From positions 22,515-63,834 of the forward strand of contig DESD01000063.1 in assembly GCA_002361935.1 (NCBI GenBank): a stretch of 41,320 nt of DNA, in the 5' to 3' direction. The notes under the pieces are model-generated. The model ran no database searches. It saw nothing but the letters and a program-made list of their open reading frames with translations, and had not been told where the DNA came from. A program made the translations under genes and the position numbers. Shown here one piece after another: positions 16,442 to 24,142 of the stretch. Within the stretch, counting starts at the first letter, position 1. Each line of letters begins with the position of its first letter. This stretch comes from Ruminococcaceae bacterium UBA3323 (GTDB lineage Bacteria > Bacillota > Clostridia > Oscillospirales > Acutalibacteraceae).

Positions 16442-17389
16442 CTATTCTCCTATAACTAAAGATTTATATTCGTCAATACCAAGGCTTAAATTCATACACT
16501 GAATTGCCGCACCGGATGCGCCCTTGCCAAGGTTGTCAAATCTTGAGGTAATAACAATTCTGTCATCATTTCCGTTAACCTCAATTTCCATATCATCTCT
16601 GCCGTAAAAATTGTTTGCACCAATCATATTTTCCGTAAAGCCAACAGGGCGAACCTTAACCGCCTTTTTGCCCTCATAATGCTCTGCAAGAATGTTTCTT
16701 ACATCCTTTAATGAATATTTCTTATTCATCATATTTGTAAAAAGGGGAACGCTTACAACCATTCCGCATTTATAATCGCAGATCATCGGTGAAAAAATGG
16801 GTGCTTCGGTCAATCCGCTTACAGCAATCATTTCTTTAAGATGCTTGTGGCTCTGTGTTAATGCATATTGCCTTGGGCTGTCAAGCTCGGTATCCCTGTC
16901 GGGGTCTTCGTATTGCGCAATTGCCTTGTTGCCGGCGCCGCTGTATCCCGAAACAGCAAAGCAGGTAAGGGGATAGTCGGCAGGGATAACACCGTTTGCA
17001 ACAAGCGGAGCAACTATTGCGTTAAAGCCGCTTGCGTAGCATCCCGGGTTTGCAATCAGCTGATTTGTCTCAATTCGTCGCTTAAACGCCTCTGATAACT
17101 CGGGAAAGCCGTAGGCCCAGTTTGGATTTGTTCTGTGAGCCGTTGAAGCGTCAATTATTTTTGTTTTTATATTATTCCTATCTAAAAGCGAAACGGCCTC
17201 AACTGCCGCATCATCGGGAAGGCAAAGAAAGGTAATGTCCGAATAATTTATAAATTTTCTGATTTCATCTTTATCTTTTCTTTTGTCCTCGTCAATTACA
17301 AGAAGCTCTATATCATCTCTTTTAAGCAGGCGGTCTTTTATTCTTAAGCCCGTTGTTCCTGCCTGTCCGTCAATGAATACTTTTGTCAT
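16442..17389 (-). CDS. argC: N-acetyl-gamma-glutamyl-phosphate reductase (short type)
   Basis: A 315-residue NADPH-dependent reductase, first gene of the arginine operon. The nucleotide-binding start is FIDGQAGTTGLRI, and the catalytic cysteine is C117 in ANPGCYASG. The length and the GQAGTTG start indicate the shorter type-2 ArgC rather than the 345-residue form. AGGAG lies 13 bases before the ATG, a little far. ArgR-type boxes and a consensus promoter lie upstream. Confidence 0.96.
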   Translation of the reverse strand: MTKVFIDGQAGTTGLRIKDRLLKRDDIELLVIDEDKRKDKDEIRKFINYSDITFLCLPDDAAVEAVSLLDRNNIKTKIIDASTAHRTNPNWAYGFPELSEAFKRRIETNQLIANPGCYASGFNAIVAPLVANGVIPADYPLTCFAVSGYSGAGNKAIAQYEDPDRDTELDSPRQYALTQSHKHLKEMIAVSGLTEAPIFSPMICDYKCGMVVSVPLFTNMMNKKYSLKDVRNILAEHYEGKKAVKVRPVGFTENMIGANNFYGRDDMEIEVNGNDDRIVITSRFDNLGKGASGAAIQCMNLSLGIDEYKSLVIGE

Positions 17390-17430
17390 TTTTATACATA
17401 AACTCCTGATTAAAATTATTATTTTAATCT

Positions 17431-17458
17431 ATTATACACTTGCTTAATGCATTGTCAA
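17431..17458 (-). promoter_or_regulatory. Promoter of the arg operon
   Basis: On the minus strand, TTGACA (17453-17458), a 16-base spacer and TATAAT (17431-17436) give a near-perfect sigma-A promoter, about 40 bases before argC. The spacer contains an ATGCATTAAGCA stretch that resembles a weak arginine box. Confidence 0.85.
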
Positions 17459-17485
17459 TAGAAAAGCAGGAAAATTTTATAAATA

Positions 17486-17533
17486 TGCATAAAAATGAAT
17501 AAATATGCAATATCTCTTTATGCATTTTATGCA
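17486..17533. promoter_or_regulatory. ArgR/AhrC-type arginine boxes
   Basis: Three related sites: TGCATAAAAATGAAT (17486-17500), TGAATAAATATGCA (17496-17509) and the palindrome TGCATTTTATGCA (17521-17533). The first two closely match the known arginine-box core TGAATAAATATTCA. They lie just upstream of the argC -35 element and about 50 bases before the lysis-cassette promoter, so ArgR bound here could affect both directions. No argR gene is in the window. Confidence 0.7.
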
Positions 17534-17585
17534 CTTTATAGCCTATACAGTCAGGGATAAAATTTTCTCTGTCTATTTTTATGTG

Positions 17586-17614
17586 TTGACACCGCAAGAA
17601 CATTTGTTTAATAT
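17586..17614 (+). promoter_or_regulatory. Promoter of the lysis cassette
   Basis: TTGACA (17586-17591), a 17-base spacer and TAATAT (17609-17614) predict a start near 17621, leaving a short leader before the first gene. The cassette would thus be transcribed by the housekeeping sigma factor without a phage activator. Confidence 0.6.
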
Positions 17615-17648
17615 GAAAGCTTGTCCCTTAATTCGGTGCGTGAAGGAG

Positions 17649-17876
17649 ATGTTTAGAATAACAGAGAGTATTATAATTGCCATCATTGCTATGATTGGCA
17701 CCTGCGCAGGCTCGTTCGGTGGAATTATAACTGCTTCCAAGCTGACGAATTTCAGATTGGAAAAGCTTGAAGCAAAGGTTGATAAGCACAATAACTTTGC
17801 CGAAAGAATGCCTGTTGTGGAAGAGAAAATCAAGGTTTTAAATCACAGAATAGAGGATTTAGAAAAGGAGAATTGA
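17649..17876 (+). CDS. Phage-type lysis-module protein, XhlA-like
   Basis: A 75-residue protein with an N-terminal membrane segment (residues about 6-28, ITESIIIAIIAMIGTC onward) and a coiled-coil C-terminus (residues 34-75, LEKLEAKVDKHN and VLNHRIEDLEKEN). This plan is seen in small phage proteins encoded directly before holins. The ATG at 17649 fits the family start but touches GGAG with no spacing; in-frame GTG at 17640 and ATG at 17613 are alternatives without a better RBS. It ends 1 base before the holin gene. Confidence 0.65.
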   Translation: MFRITESIIIAIIAMIGTCAGSFGGIITASKLTNFRLEKLEAKVDKHNNFAERMPVVEEKIKVLNHRIEDLEKEN

Positions 17877-17877
17877 T

Positions 17878-18084
17878 ATGAAAAAATTTACAAAAGAAAC
17901 AGCAAAAAGAGCAGTAAGAACATTCGGGCAGGCCGCTGTCGGTTACATAGTAGCAAATCTTGCCTTTGTGGATTTTTCAAGCGGTAAGGAGGTTGCAAAG
18001 TCTGCGTTAATCGGACTTTGCATGTCTGCTCTTGCGGCAGGTTTGTCCGCAGTTATGAATTTACAGAAGAAAGAGGAGGCGTAA
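17878..18084 (+). CDS. Small phage-type holin
   Basis: A 68-residue protein with two hydrophobic segments (about residues 18-34 and 44-62), a basic N-terminus (MKKFTKETAKRAVRTFGQA) and a charged C-terminus (NLQKKEEA). This is the layout of small two-segment holins of the r1t type, which permeabilise the membrane so that a signal-less endolysin can reach the wall. AAAAGGAGAATTGAT precedes the ATG, within the end of the preceding gene. The next gene, an endolysin, starts 2 bases after its stop. Confidence 0.75.
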   Translation: MKKFTKETAKRAVRTFGQAAVGYIVANLAFVDFSSGKEVAKSALIGLCMSALAAGLSAVMNLQKKEEA

Positions 18085-18086
18085 TT

Positions 18087-18788
18087 ATGTATCGTTCACC
18101 ATTTAAAGCATCTTCTACACAGACTACCGCTTTCAAGAAAAAGGGAAGCTGGGCGGCAGGCTATCACACAGGCGTTGACCGTGTTTCTTCAAATACCGCT
18201 CTCGTTTCACCTGCTGACGGAACAGTGCAGAGGAATGAATATAACGCAAGCTACGGCAATATGATGATTATCACCACTACTGACGGCAAATCCATTCTTA
18301 TGGCACATATGAAAGAAAAAAGCAAGCTGAAGGTCGGCAGTGCTGTCAAAATGGGAGATGCTATCGGCATAATGGGTAACACGGGAAACAGCTTCGGTGC
18401 ACATCTTCATATCGAAGTACAGAATTCAAAGACTTGGGCATACAACAAAAATCTGCTTGCTCCAAACAGTTATATTGACTGGAAGGATACAACAAGCAAA
18501 GGCTCAGCATCAAAAAATCCATTTAAAATCGGTGATGTAGTAACCTTAACAACCAATGTAAACGTAAGAACGGGTGCAGGCACGAGCTATGTACAGAAGA
18601 AAGTATCACAGCTTACCAAGGACGGCCAAAAGAATGCCACTTCAAAGTTGCCCTTTGCCAAGGCTACGCTTAAAACAGGCACAAAGGTGACCATTCAATC
18701 CATAAAAACAGTAAGTTCCGATATCTGGGCACAAATTCCTTCCGGGTGGATTTGTTTGAGGTATAACGGAAAAAGCTATGTAAAATAA
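18087..18788 (+). CDS. M23 peptidase endolysin with C-terminal SH3-like domain
   Basis: A 233-residue cell-wall hydrolase. Residues 20-115 are an M23 (LytM-type) zinc endopeptidase domain: zinc ligands H27, D31 (HTGVD) and H108, with H74 and H106 as the likely catalytic histidines (GAHLHIE). A linker leads to an SH3-like wall-binding region (about residues 145-233, with NVRTGAGTSYV and GWICLRYNGKSYVK). There is no signal peptide, so release depends on the adjacent holin. The start at 18087 has AAAGAGGAGG upstream. A terminator follows at once. No other phage genes are present. Confidence 0.88.
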   Translation: MYRSPFKASSTQTTAFKKKGSWAAGYHTGVDRVSSNTALVSPADGTVQRNEYNASYGNMMIITTTDGKSILMAHMKEKSKLKVGSAVKMGDAIGIMGNTGNSFGAHLHIEVQNSKTWAYNKNLLAPNSYIDWKDTTSKGSASKNPFKIGDVVTLTTNVNVRTGAGTSYVQKKVSQLTKDGQKNATSKLPFAKATLKTGTKVTIQSIKTVSSDIWAQIPSGWICLRYNGKSYVK

Positions 18789-18792
18789 TAAA

Positions 18793-18819
18793 AAACCCTA
18801 TTCTGTACGAATAGGGTTT
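18793..18819 (+). terminator. Terminator of the lysis cassette
   Basis: An 11-bp stem AAACCCTATTC / GAATAGGGTTT with a TGTAC loop lies 5 bases after the endolysin stop. The T run is short, so efficiency may be moderate. Confidence 0.8.
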
Positions 18820-18825
18820 AACTAT

Positions 18826-18867
18826 ATCAAAAATAAAAAGCCCCGTACCGCATAAACACTGGGCTTT
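18826..18867 (-). terminator. Terminator of the tRNA-Asp/tRNA-Thr unit
   Basis: Read on the minus strand, AAAGCCC (18861-18867) pairs with GGGCTTT (18837-18843) and is followed by a T-rich tail. It lies directly downstream of tRNA-Thr and faces the lysis-cassette terminator. Confidence 0.65.
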
Positions 18868-18882
18868 CAGGGCTTTTTGTGC

Positions 18883-18958
18883 TGGAGCTGATAACCGGAC
18901 TTGAACCGGTGACCTCATCCTTACCAAGGATGTGCTCTACCACCTGAGCCATATCAGC
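18883..18958 (-). tRNA. tRNA-Thr (GGT)
   Basis: A 76-base cloverleaf with acceptor GCTGATA/TATCAGC, anticodon loop TTGGTAA (GGT), T-loop TTCAAGT and an encoded CCA. It lies 7 bases downstream of tRNA-Asp and is co-transcribed with it. Confidence 0.97.
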
Positions 18959-18965
18959 AAAAAAA

Positions 18966-19042
18966 TGGCGACCCGGAACGGACTTGAACCGTCGACCTCC
19001 TGCGTGACAGGCAGGCGTTCTAACCAGCTGAACTACCGGGCC
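18966..19042 (-). tRNA. tRNA-Asp (GTC)
   Basis: A 77-base cloverleaf with acceptor GGCCCGG paired to CCGGGTC (one G-U pair), anticodon loop CTGTCAC (GTC), T-loop TTCAAGT and an encoded CCA. It is first in the two-tRNA unit. TTGACA-like and TATAAT-like bases lie upstream at about 19053-19085 on the minus strand. Confidence 0.97.
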
Positions 19043-19105
19043 GTTTGCTTGCAAGTGGTATTATACAAAACAGTTGCCTCAATGTCAAGCAAAATTAAAA
19101 AAAAT

Positions 19106-19133
19106 TGTAAAAAAACCTCGGCAAGAGCCGAGG
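19106..19133 (-). terminator. Terminator of gdhA
   Basis: A stem CCTCGGC/GCCGAGG with an AAGA-type loop (19116-19133), followed on the minus strand by a run of T's (19106-19115). It separates gdhA from the tRNA unit. Confidence 0.9.
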
Positions 19134-19166
19134 TTTTAACAATAAACAATATAGCATTGCAGAAAT

Positions 19167-20513
19167 TTAAACAATACCCTGAGCCATCATGGCATCTGCA
19201 ACCTTAAGGAAGCCTGCGATGTTGGCACCTGCAACAAGGTTGCCCTCCATGCCGTATTTCTTTGCAGCCTCACAGCTGTTCTTGTAAATGTTTTCCATAA
19301 TTTTCTTAAGTCTTTTATCAACTTTCTCAAACTTCCAACTGTATCTTGAGCTGTTCTGGCACATTTCAAGAGCAGATGTGGCAACACCGCCTGCGTTTGT
19401 TGCCTTTGCAGGACCAAAGAGTACACCGTTGTTATGGAACTCTGTGATAGCTTCAGGTGTTGACGGCATATTAGCACCCTCGCAAACTGCAATTACACCG
19501 TTTGCAATAAGAGCCTTTGCAGCATCTCCGTCAAGCTCATTCTGTGTTGCACAGGGAAGAGCAATGTCGCACTTAACATTCCATACGCCATTGCAGCCTT
19601 CGTGATATTCAGCCTCCGGATGTGTAGAAACATATTCGGAAATTCTTTTTCTCTGAACCTCTTTAAGCTGTTTGATAAGGTCAAGATCAATGCCGTTTCG
19701 GTCAACAATATAGCCGTTTGAATCGCTCATTGTAATAACCGTGGCGCCAAGCTGTGTTGCCTTTTCGCAAGCATAGATTGCAACGTTGCCTGAGCCGGAA
19801 ATAGCAACGGTTTTTCCTTCAAATGATGAATCATGGTCATTAAGCATAGCCTCTGTATAATAGCAAAGTCCGTAACCGGTAGCCTCAGTTCTTACAAGTG
19901 AGCCGCCGTAATTCAGGCCTTTGCCTGTCAGCACGCCTACATTTTCATTTCTGAGTCTTTTGTACTGGCCGAAAAGATAGCCGATTTCACGGCCGCCAAC
20001 GCCGATATCACCTGCAGGAACGTCAGTATCTGCACCGATATGCTTTGAAAGCTCTGTCATAAAGCTCTGGCAGAAGCGCATAACTTCCATATCGCTCTTG
20101 CCCTTAGGGTCAAAATCAGCTCCGCCTTTGCCGCCGCCGATAGGAAGACCTGTTAAGCTGTTCTTAAAAATCTGCTCAAAGCCAAGGAATTTGATGATTC
20201 CTTCATAAACAGACGGATGGAAGCGAAGTCCGCCCTTATATGGGCCGATTGCACTGTTGAACTGAATTCTGTAACCTCTGTTGATCTGAACCTTACCGTT
20301 ATCATCAACCCAAGGTACTCTGAATTTGATGATTCTTTCCGGTTCTACGATGCTTTCAAATACACCTCTTTCAATGTATTCGGGGTGAGCTTCCGCAACG
20401 CCCACAAGAGATTCAAGCACTTCAAAAACTGCCTGGTGGAATTCAGGCTCGTTAGGGTTGCGCTTTACAACTCTTTCATAAAGACCGGCAAGATATTCGT
20501 TGTTAATTGCCAT
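19167..20513 (-). CDS. gdhA: Glutamate dehydrogenase (hexameric, probably NADP-linked)
   Basis: A 448-residue enzyme that assimilates ammonia into 2-oxoglutarate. Visible motifs are the glutamate-binding GGLRFHPSV, the catalytic-lysine region LPIGGGKGGADFDPKGKS, PAGDIGVGGREIGYLFGQYK and the nucleotide-binding SGSGNVAIYA. The length matches the approximately 450-residue bacterial hexameric form, which is usually biosynthetic. It is monocistronic, with its own promoter and terminator. Glutamate is the amino donor and skeleton for the arginine pathway encoded nearby, but the genes are not co-transcribed. Confidence 0.96.
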   Translation of the reverse strand: MAINNEYLAGLYERVVKRNPNEPEFHQAVFEVLESLVGVAEAHPEYIERGVFESIVEPERIIKFRVPWVDDNGKVQINRGYRIQFNSAIGPYKGGLRFHPSVYEGIIKFLGFEQIFKNSLTGLPIGGGKGGADFDPKGKSDMEVMRFCQSFMTELSKHIGADTDVPAGDIGVGGREIGYLFGQYKRLRNENVGVLTGKGLNYGGSLVRTEATGYGLCYYTEAMLNDHDSSFEGKTVAISGSGNVAIYACEKATQLGATVITMSDSNGYIVDRNGIDLDLIKQLKEVQRKRISEYVSTHPEAEYHEGCNGVWNVKCDIALPCATQNELDGDAAKALIANGVIAVCEGANMPSTPEAITEFHNNGVLFGPAKATNAGGVATSALEMCQNSSRYSWKFEKVDKRLKKIMENIYKNSCEAAKKYGMEGNLVAGANIAGFLKVADAMMAQGIV

Positions 20514-20565
20514 TTTCTTGTCCCTCTTTCAATTGAATTTGATTATGTTTCAAATCACTGTTAAT

Positions 20566-20594
20566 ATTTTAGCAGACTAAAGTTTTGTTGACAA
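20566..20594 (-). promoter_or_regulatory. Promoter of gdhA
   Basis: On the minus strand, TTGTCA (20589-20594), a 17-base spacer and TAAAAT (20566-20571) lie about 50 bases before the gdhA start. The rest of the 296-base divergent intergenic region is AT-rich and shows no other clear signal. Confidence 0.65.
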
Positions 20595-20735
20595 TTAACA
20601 AAATTATAGAAATATTTTTGTGCAAAAGAAAAAAAACTATATAAAATCAATATAAAATTGGAAATATTTTGAGAGTAGCTGTTCACACTTTTTGTTCTGT
20701 GCTTAAACATTATGAAATTTTTGTAAAATAATTTG

Positions 20736-20764
20736 TTGAAAGATTGCTTTTATTATAGTATAAT
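20736..20764 (+). promoter_or_regulatory. Promoter of the M28 peptidase gene
   Basis: TTGAAA (20736-20741), a 17-base spacer and TATAAT (20759-20764) lie about 45 bases before the ATG at 20810, which has AAAGGGGAAG as its RBS. Confidence 0.75.
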
Positions 20765-20809
20765 GAAAAAAACATAAAACCATTAATAAAAATTGAAAGG
20801 GGAAGTTTT

Positions 20810-22108
20810 ATGAAACTTACTAAAGGTGCTTCCGAAGCTACTCAAAAATATATGGTAGACGGAATACGCTATGTTTGCGAAAATTTTAAGGAGCGTGCTC
20901 CGGGTACAAGCAGTGAAAGAAAGGCACAGAAATATCTTGCCGGGGAGCTTGAAAAATGGTCGGATAAGGTTGAAATGGAAGATTTTGATCTGCATCCCGG
21001 TGCATTTATGGGATGGATTCCTGTTGCCGGTGTAATTGGTATTATATCCGTAATCTTTTTCTGGCTTACATACAAGAATGTTGTTTCGGGCAGTGTTCTT
21101 GCCATTATAGCAACTGTTTTTGTTCTTCTTGCTCTTGCCTGCCTTGTTATTGAATTTCTTATGTATCGTGAATTTGTTGATTTTCTTTTTCCAAAGAAAA
21201 CTTCAAGAAATGTTATGGCACGCCGTGCTCCGAAGGGTGAGCTTAAAAGAAGAATTATCTTCGGCGGTCATACAGATGCTGCTAATGAATGGACCTATTC
21301 TCTTCACGGCGGCTTAAAAAGTCTTGCTCCTGTAATGGGCGGCTCAATCGGCGGTTTGATTGCAATTTCAATTTTTGATGTTGTCTGGGTTATTTATTCG
21401 CTTATGGGCGGAGTTTATGAAAGCAAGTTCTGGCTTGTTGCCGGCATTATTCAGCTTATTCTTATCCCTTTCTTTATTGCAATATGTTTCTTTATCAACT
21501 GGAAGGTTATTGTTGACGGTGCAAACGATAATCTTACTGCAGATTTTATTGCTATGGGTGTTTTAAAGGAAATGGCAGAAAATGATTTCAGGTTTGAAAA
21601 CACAGAAGTCTGCGCTCTGCTTGCAGGCTCTGAGGAAGCAGGTCTCAGAGGTTCTGTTGCATATGCTAAAAAGCATAAAGAGGATCTTTCGGATGTTGAA
21701 ACAATCTTTATTGCTATGGATACAATGCGTGAAGTTGAACAGCTTCAGATTTATACAAACGGCTGCACAGGTACGCAGAAAAACTCAAACGCCGTTGCAG
21801 AGGTTATTTATGAAGCCGGTGTAAACTGCGGTATTGAAATGGCTGAAACAGAGCTTTATCCGGGTGCTATTGATGCAGAAGGCTTCAGCCGCTATGGTCT
21901 TATGGCTTCCGGCTTCTGCGGTGTAAACCATGACCCGAAAACTTATTATCATACCCGTCTTGATACTCCGGATAATATGAGCGAGGAATGTATTAATCTT
22001 TCTCTTGATATCTGTCTTGAAGCAGCACAGCTTTATGATGAAAAGGGCGGAATTGATGCTTTCCGTGAAGCGGGCGCTAAAAGATTTAAAAGAGGACATA
22101 ATAAATAA
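20810..22108 (+). CDS. M28-family metallopeptidase with membrane segments
   Basis: A 432-residue M28-type zinc aminopeptidase. All metal and catalytic positions are visible: H154 and D156 (GGHTDAA), D240 (VDGANDNLTA; G-A-N-D-N), E275/E276 (GSEEAGL), D304 (AMDT) and a final H in YYHTRLDTPD. Unusually, two pairs of hydrophobic segments (about residues 68-118 and 174-232) are inserted around the first metal ligands, so the enzyme is probably membrane-bound. No signal peptide is present, and which side of the membrane the active site faces is unclear. Substrate unknown; peptide turnover is the family role. Confidence 0.88.
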   Translation: MKLTKGASEATQKYMVDGIRYVCENFKERAPGTSSERKAQKYLAGELEKWSDKVEMEDFDLHPGAFMGWIPVAGVIGIISVIFFWLTYKNVVSGSVLAIIATVFVLLALACLVIEFLMYREFVDFLFPKKTSRNVMARRAPKGELKRRIIFGGHTDAANEWTYSLHGGLKSLAPVMGGSIGGLIAISIFDVVWVIYSLMGGVYESKFWLVAGIIQLILIPFFIAICFFINWKVIVDGANDNLTADFIAMGVLKEMAENDFRFENTEVCALLAGSEEAGLRGSVAYAKKHKEDLSDVETIFIAMDTMREVEQLQIYTNGCTGTQKNSNAVAEVIYEAGVNCGIEMAETELYPGAIDAEGFSRYGLMASGFCGVNHDPKTYYHTRLDTPDNMSEECINLSLDICLEAAQLYDEKGGIDAFREAGAKRFKRGHNK

Positions 22109-22153
22109 TACAAAACAGCCGTTTTGTGCAGAAGCGGTAATGAAGTATGAATT

Positions 22154-22183
22154 AAGCGGTCGGGTATTGTGTTCCGACCGCTT
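22154..22183 (+). terminator. Perfect hairpin between the two peptidase genes
   Basis: A 10-bp perfect stem AAGCGGTCGG / CCGACCGCTT with a 10-base loop. It is not followed by a T run, so it may act as a processing or mRNA-stability element rather than a full terminator. The next gene starts 55 bases later. Confidence 0.5.
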
Positions 22184-22237
22184 ATATGTTATCATTTGCT
22201 TAATGATGGTTATAAACAGCGGAGGCGACATAGTCAG

Positions 22238-23272
22238 ATGATAAAACCGAAACGATTAAGCAAGGGTGATAAAATTGCAGTAGTAAGCCTGTCCTGGGGC
22301 GGATTAGGGGACGATTGCTTTATCCATAAGCTTCATATTGCCAAAGAGCGTCTGGAAAAAGATTTTGGGTTAAAGGTAATCTGTATGCCTCATGCATTAA
22401 AGGGCAGCGGATTTGTGGCTGATCATCCGGAATTAAGGGCTAAGGATTTAATGGATGCCTTTTCCGATCCTTCCGTTTGTGCAATTATCTGTGCTATCGG
22501 CGGAGATGATACAATACGATTATTACCTTATATTGATTTTGAAATTATTAAAACTAATCCAAAAATTTTTATGGGCTATTCGGATACCACCATCAATCAC
22601 TTTATGATGTATAAAGCCGGAGTGGTATCTTTTTACGGTCCGTCAATCATGTGTGAATTCGGCGAGTATGTTAAAATGTTTGATTACACGCAAAAGGCAG
22701 TAAAGGACATACTTTTCGGTGAATGGGAGCAATACCGTCTTTTGCCGTCTGATGAATGGACGGATGACTATATTCTCTGGCAGGAAAGTAATATAAACAC
22801 TCCGCACCATATGAAAAGGGATTCTCGCGGATATGAGGTCATTAACGGAACAGGAGTTGTTCAGGGGCATCTGCTCGGCGGCTGTATAGATGTATTTATG
22901 ATGGCAATCGGAACTGAAATCTGGCCGGCACTTAGGGAATGGGAAGATGCCGTTCTGTTTTTTGAAACCAGTGAGGATAAACCGTCACCGAGCTTTATTA
23001 AATGGGTTCTCAGAAATCTTGCGGCACAGGGAATCCTGCAGATTATTAACGGAATTATTGTAGGTAAGCCGCAAGGTGAAGTATACTATGAAGAATATAA
23101 GGCCGCAATTATGCAGGTTGTTGCAGACGAAGAACACTTAAATGATTTGCCTGTATTTTATAATGTCAACTTTGGTCATTCAAAACCTATCGGTATTATT
23201 CCTTATGGTATTCAGGCTCAGTTAGACTGCAAAAACAAGACCATTACTTTTTTGGAATGTCCAACAGTTTAG
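22238..23272 (+). CDS. S66-family peptidase (LD-carboxypeptidase / MccF-like)
   Basis: A 344-residue serine peptidase of the S66 family. The nucleophile is S115 in FMGYSDTTIN; the other triad members are E in LFFETSEDKPSP and H in NFGHSKPIGI. An RLSKGDKIAVVS opening is typical. Members either trim L,D-bonds in cell-wall peptides or, as in MccF, cleave microcin-type aminoacyl nucleotides; MccF-like length and the FETSED motif lean toward the latter group, but substrate is unproven. The start at 22238 is chosen for GGAGG 12 bases upstream and for the family N-terminus. Confidence 0.88.
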   Translation: MIKPKRLSKGDKIAVVSLSWGGLGDDCFIHKLHIAKERLEKDFGLKVICMPHALKGSGFVADHPELRAKDLMDAFSDPSVCAIICAIGGDDTIRLLPYIDFEIIKTNPKIFMGYSDTTINHFMMYKAGVVSFYGPSIMCEFGEYVKMFDYTQKAVKDILFGEWEQYRLLPSDEWTDDYILWQESNINTPHHMKRDSRGYEVINGTGVVQGHLLGGCIDVFMMAIGTEIWPALREWEDAVLFFETSEDKPSPSFIKWVLRNLAAQGILQIINGIIVGKPQGEVYYEEYKAAIMQVVADEEHLNDLPVFYNVNFGHSKPIGIIPYGIQAQLDCKNKTITFLECPTV

Positions 23273-23287
23273 AAGACTTCAAAGTAA

Positions 23288-23321
23288 CAAGGGTACAGTC
23301 TGTTCACTGTACCCTTGTTTT
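23288..23321 (+). terminator. Terminator after the S66 peptidase gene
   Basis: A 12-bp perfect stem CAAGGGTACAGT / ACTGTACCCTTG with a 6-base loop, followed by TTTT. It lies between convergent genes. Confidence 0.9.
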
Positions 23322-23330
23322 GCCGGTTTT

Positions 23331-23858
23331 TTAAATGCCGTAAGTGAATTTCTGCGGATCTTCAAAAAGCGGAATCAGCGGAGGAATAAAGGTGAATAAA
23401 AAGAAAATCCCGGCAATTGCTGTAAACAGAATGATAGAAATAATTTCTCCTGCACGTGAGCCTCTTTTGCTGTTTCGCATAATTTCATAGCTGACTGTAA
23501 ATGACAGCGCTGTTCCTATAAAAAAGGACAGAATATCAATAAATGTGCTTGTTTTTCCGGTAATTCCGCTGTAGGTGTAGAAGAAGGTTACAATAAACAG
23601 CTTTCCGCATAATACACCCTTTATTTTTGATGAAAAATAGTTTTCTTTTCTTCCCAGTAAAAAGTATTCTGTAACAGTCCAGATTAAATACGGAAAAAAC
23701 AACAGCTTCAGGTGTTCCCATACGCTTTCGTTAACAGGGCAGAAGAGTGCAATGATTTTGTTGTAATTCAGCCATTCATAAAGAAAATGGAAAAGCGTTC
23801 CCACAACAGAAACAAAAATAAATCCTGAAATTTCATATTTAAAAAGCTTTTTGCCCAT
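23331..23858 (-). CDS. DUF6512-like membrane protein
   Basis: A protein of about 175 residues with five to six hydrophobic segments. The segment PVNESVWEHLKLLFFPYLIW is, from memory, the hallmark of a small uncharacterised Firmicute membrane family (DUF6512). The function is unknown. The start at 23858 (MGKKLF) is preferred because GGTGAT lies 7 bases before it; a GTG three codons upstream has no RBS. It is monocistronic and convergent with the S66 gene. Confidence 0.75.
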   Translation of the reverse strand: MGKKLFKYEISGFIFVSVVGTLFHFLYEWLNYNKIIALFCPVNESVWEHLKLLFFPYLIWTVTEYFLLGRKENYFSSKIKGVLCGKLFIVTFFYTYSGITGKTSTFIDILSFFIGTALSFTVSYEIMRNSKRGSRAGEIISIILFTAIAGIFFLFTFIPPLIPLFEDPQKFTYGI

Positions 23859-23918
23859 TTTAATCACCGATATTATTTTATGTAGAAAACATAAATTTAT
23901 ATAATTTTAATTTTTGTG

Positions 23919-23947
23919 TTGACTTTTTTTTGTTATTTTGTTATATT
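23919..23947 (+). promoter_or_regulatory. Promoter of tRNA-Ser
   Basis: TTGACT (23919-23924), a 17-base T-rich spacer and TATATT (23942-23947) lie 56 bases before the tRNA. A small hairpin GCACC/GGTGC (23954-23968) follows in the leader. Confidence 0.65.
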
Positions 23948-24003
23948 ATTAAAGCACCTTGTTGGTGCAACAACTTGACAGTGTGTGTTTAAGTTACAGT
24001 TTT

Positions 24004-24094
24004 GCAGAAGTACTCAAGCTGGTGACGAGGCGCCCCTGCTAAGGGCGTAGGGTGGGTAACCGCCGCGAGAGTTCGAGTCTCTCCTTCTGCGCCA
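24004..24094 (+). tRNA. tRNA-Ser (GCT)
   Basis: A 91-base class II tRNA with acceptor GCAGAAG/CTTCTGC, anticodon loop CTGCTAA (GCT), a long variable arm (TAGGGTGGGTAACCGCC region), T-arm GAGAG-TTCGAGT-CTCTC and an encoded CCA. Its last 19 or so bases recur twice downstream, at the ends of two structured repeats. Confidence 0.96.
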
Positions 24095-24096
24095 AA

Positions 24097-24137
24097 CAAA
24101 AACGGATAAGCTTTGCCTTATCCGTTTTTGTTTTTTT
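24097..24137 (+). terminator. Terminator of tRNA-Ser
   Basis: A 14-bp perfect stem CAAAAACGGATAAG / CTTATCCGTTTTTG with a 6-base loop, followed by seven T's. The first structured repeat begins 6 bases later. Confidence 0.93.
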
Positions 24138-24142
24138 ATAAT

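Noticed and set aside
16442..17500. A T-box or riboswitch in the arg operon leader
   Set aside because: Only about 35-40 bases lie between the predicted transcription start and argC, too short for either; arginine boxes explain the control.
17505..17648. An upstream start for the XhlA-like gene at 17505 or 17613
   Set aside because: The extra residues overlap the predicted promoter and arginine boxes and do not look like the family N-terminus.
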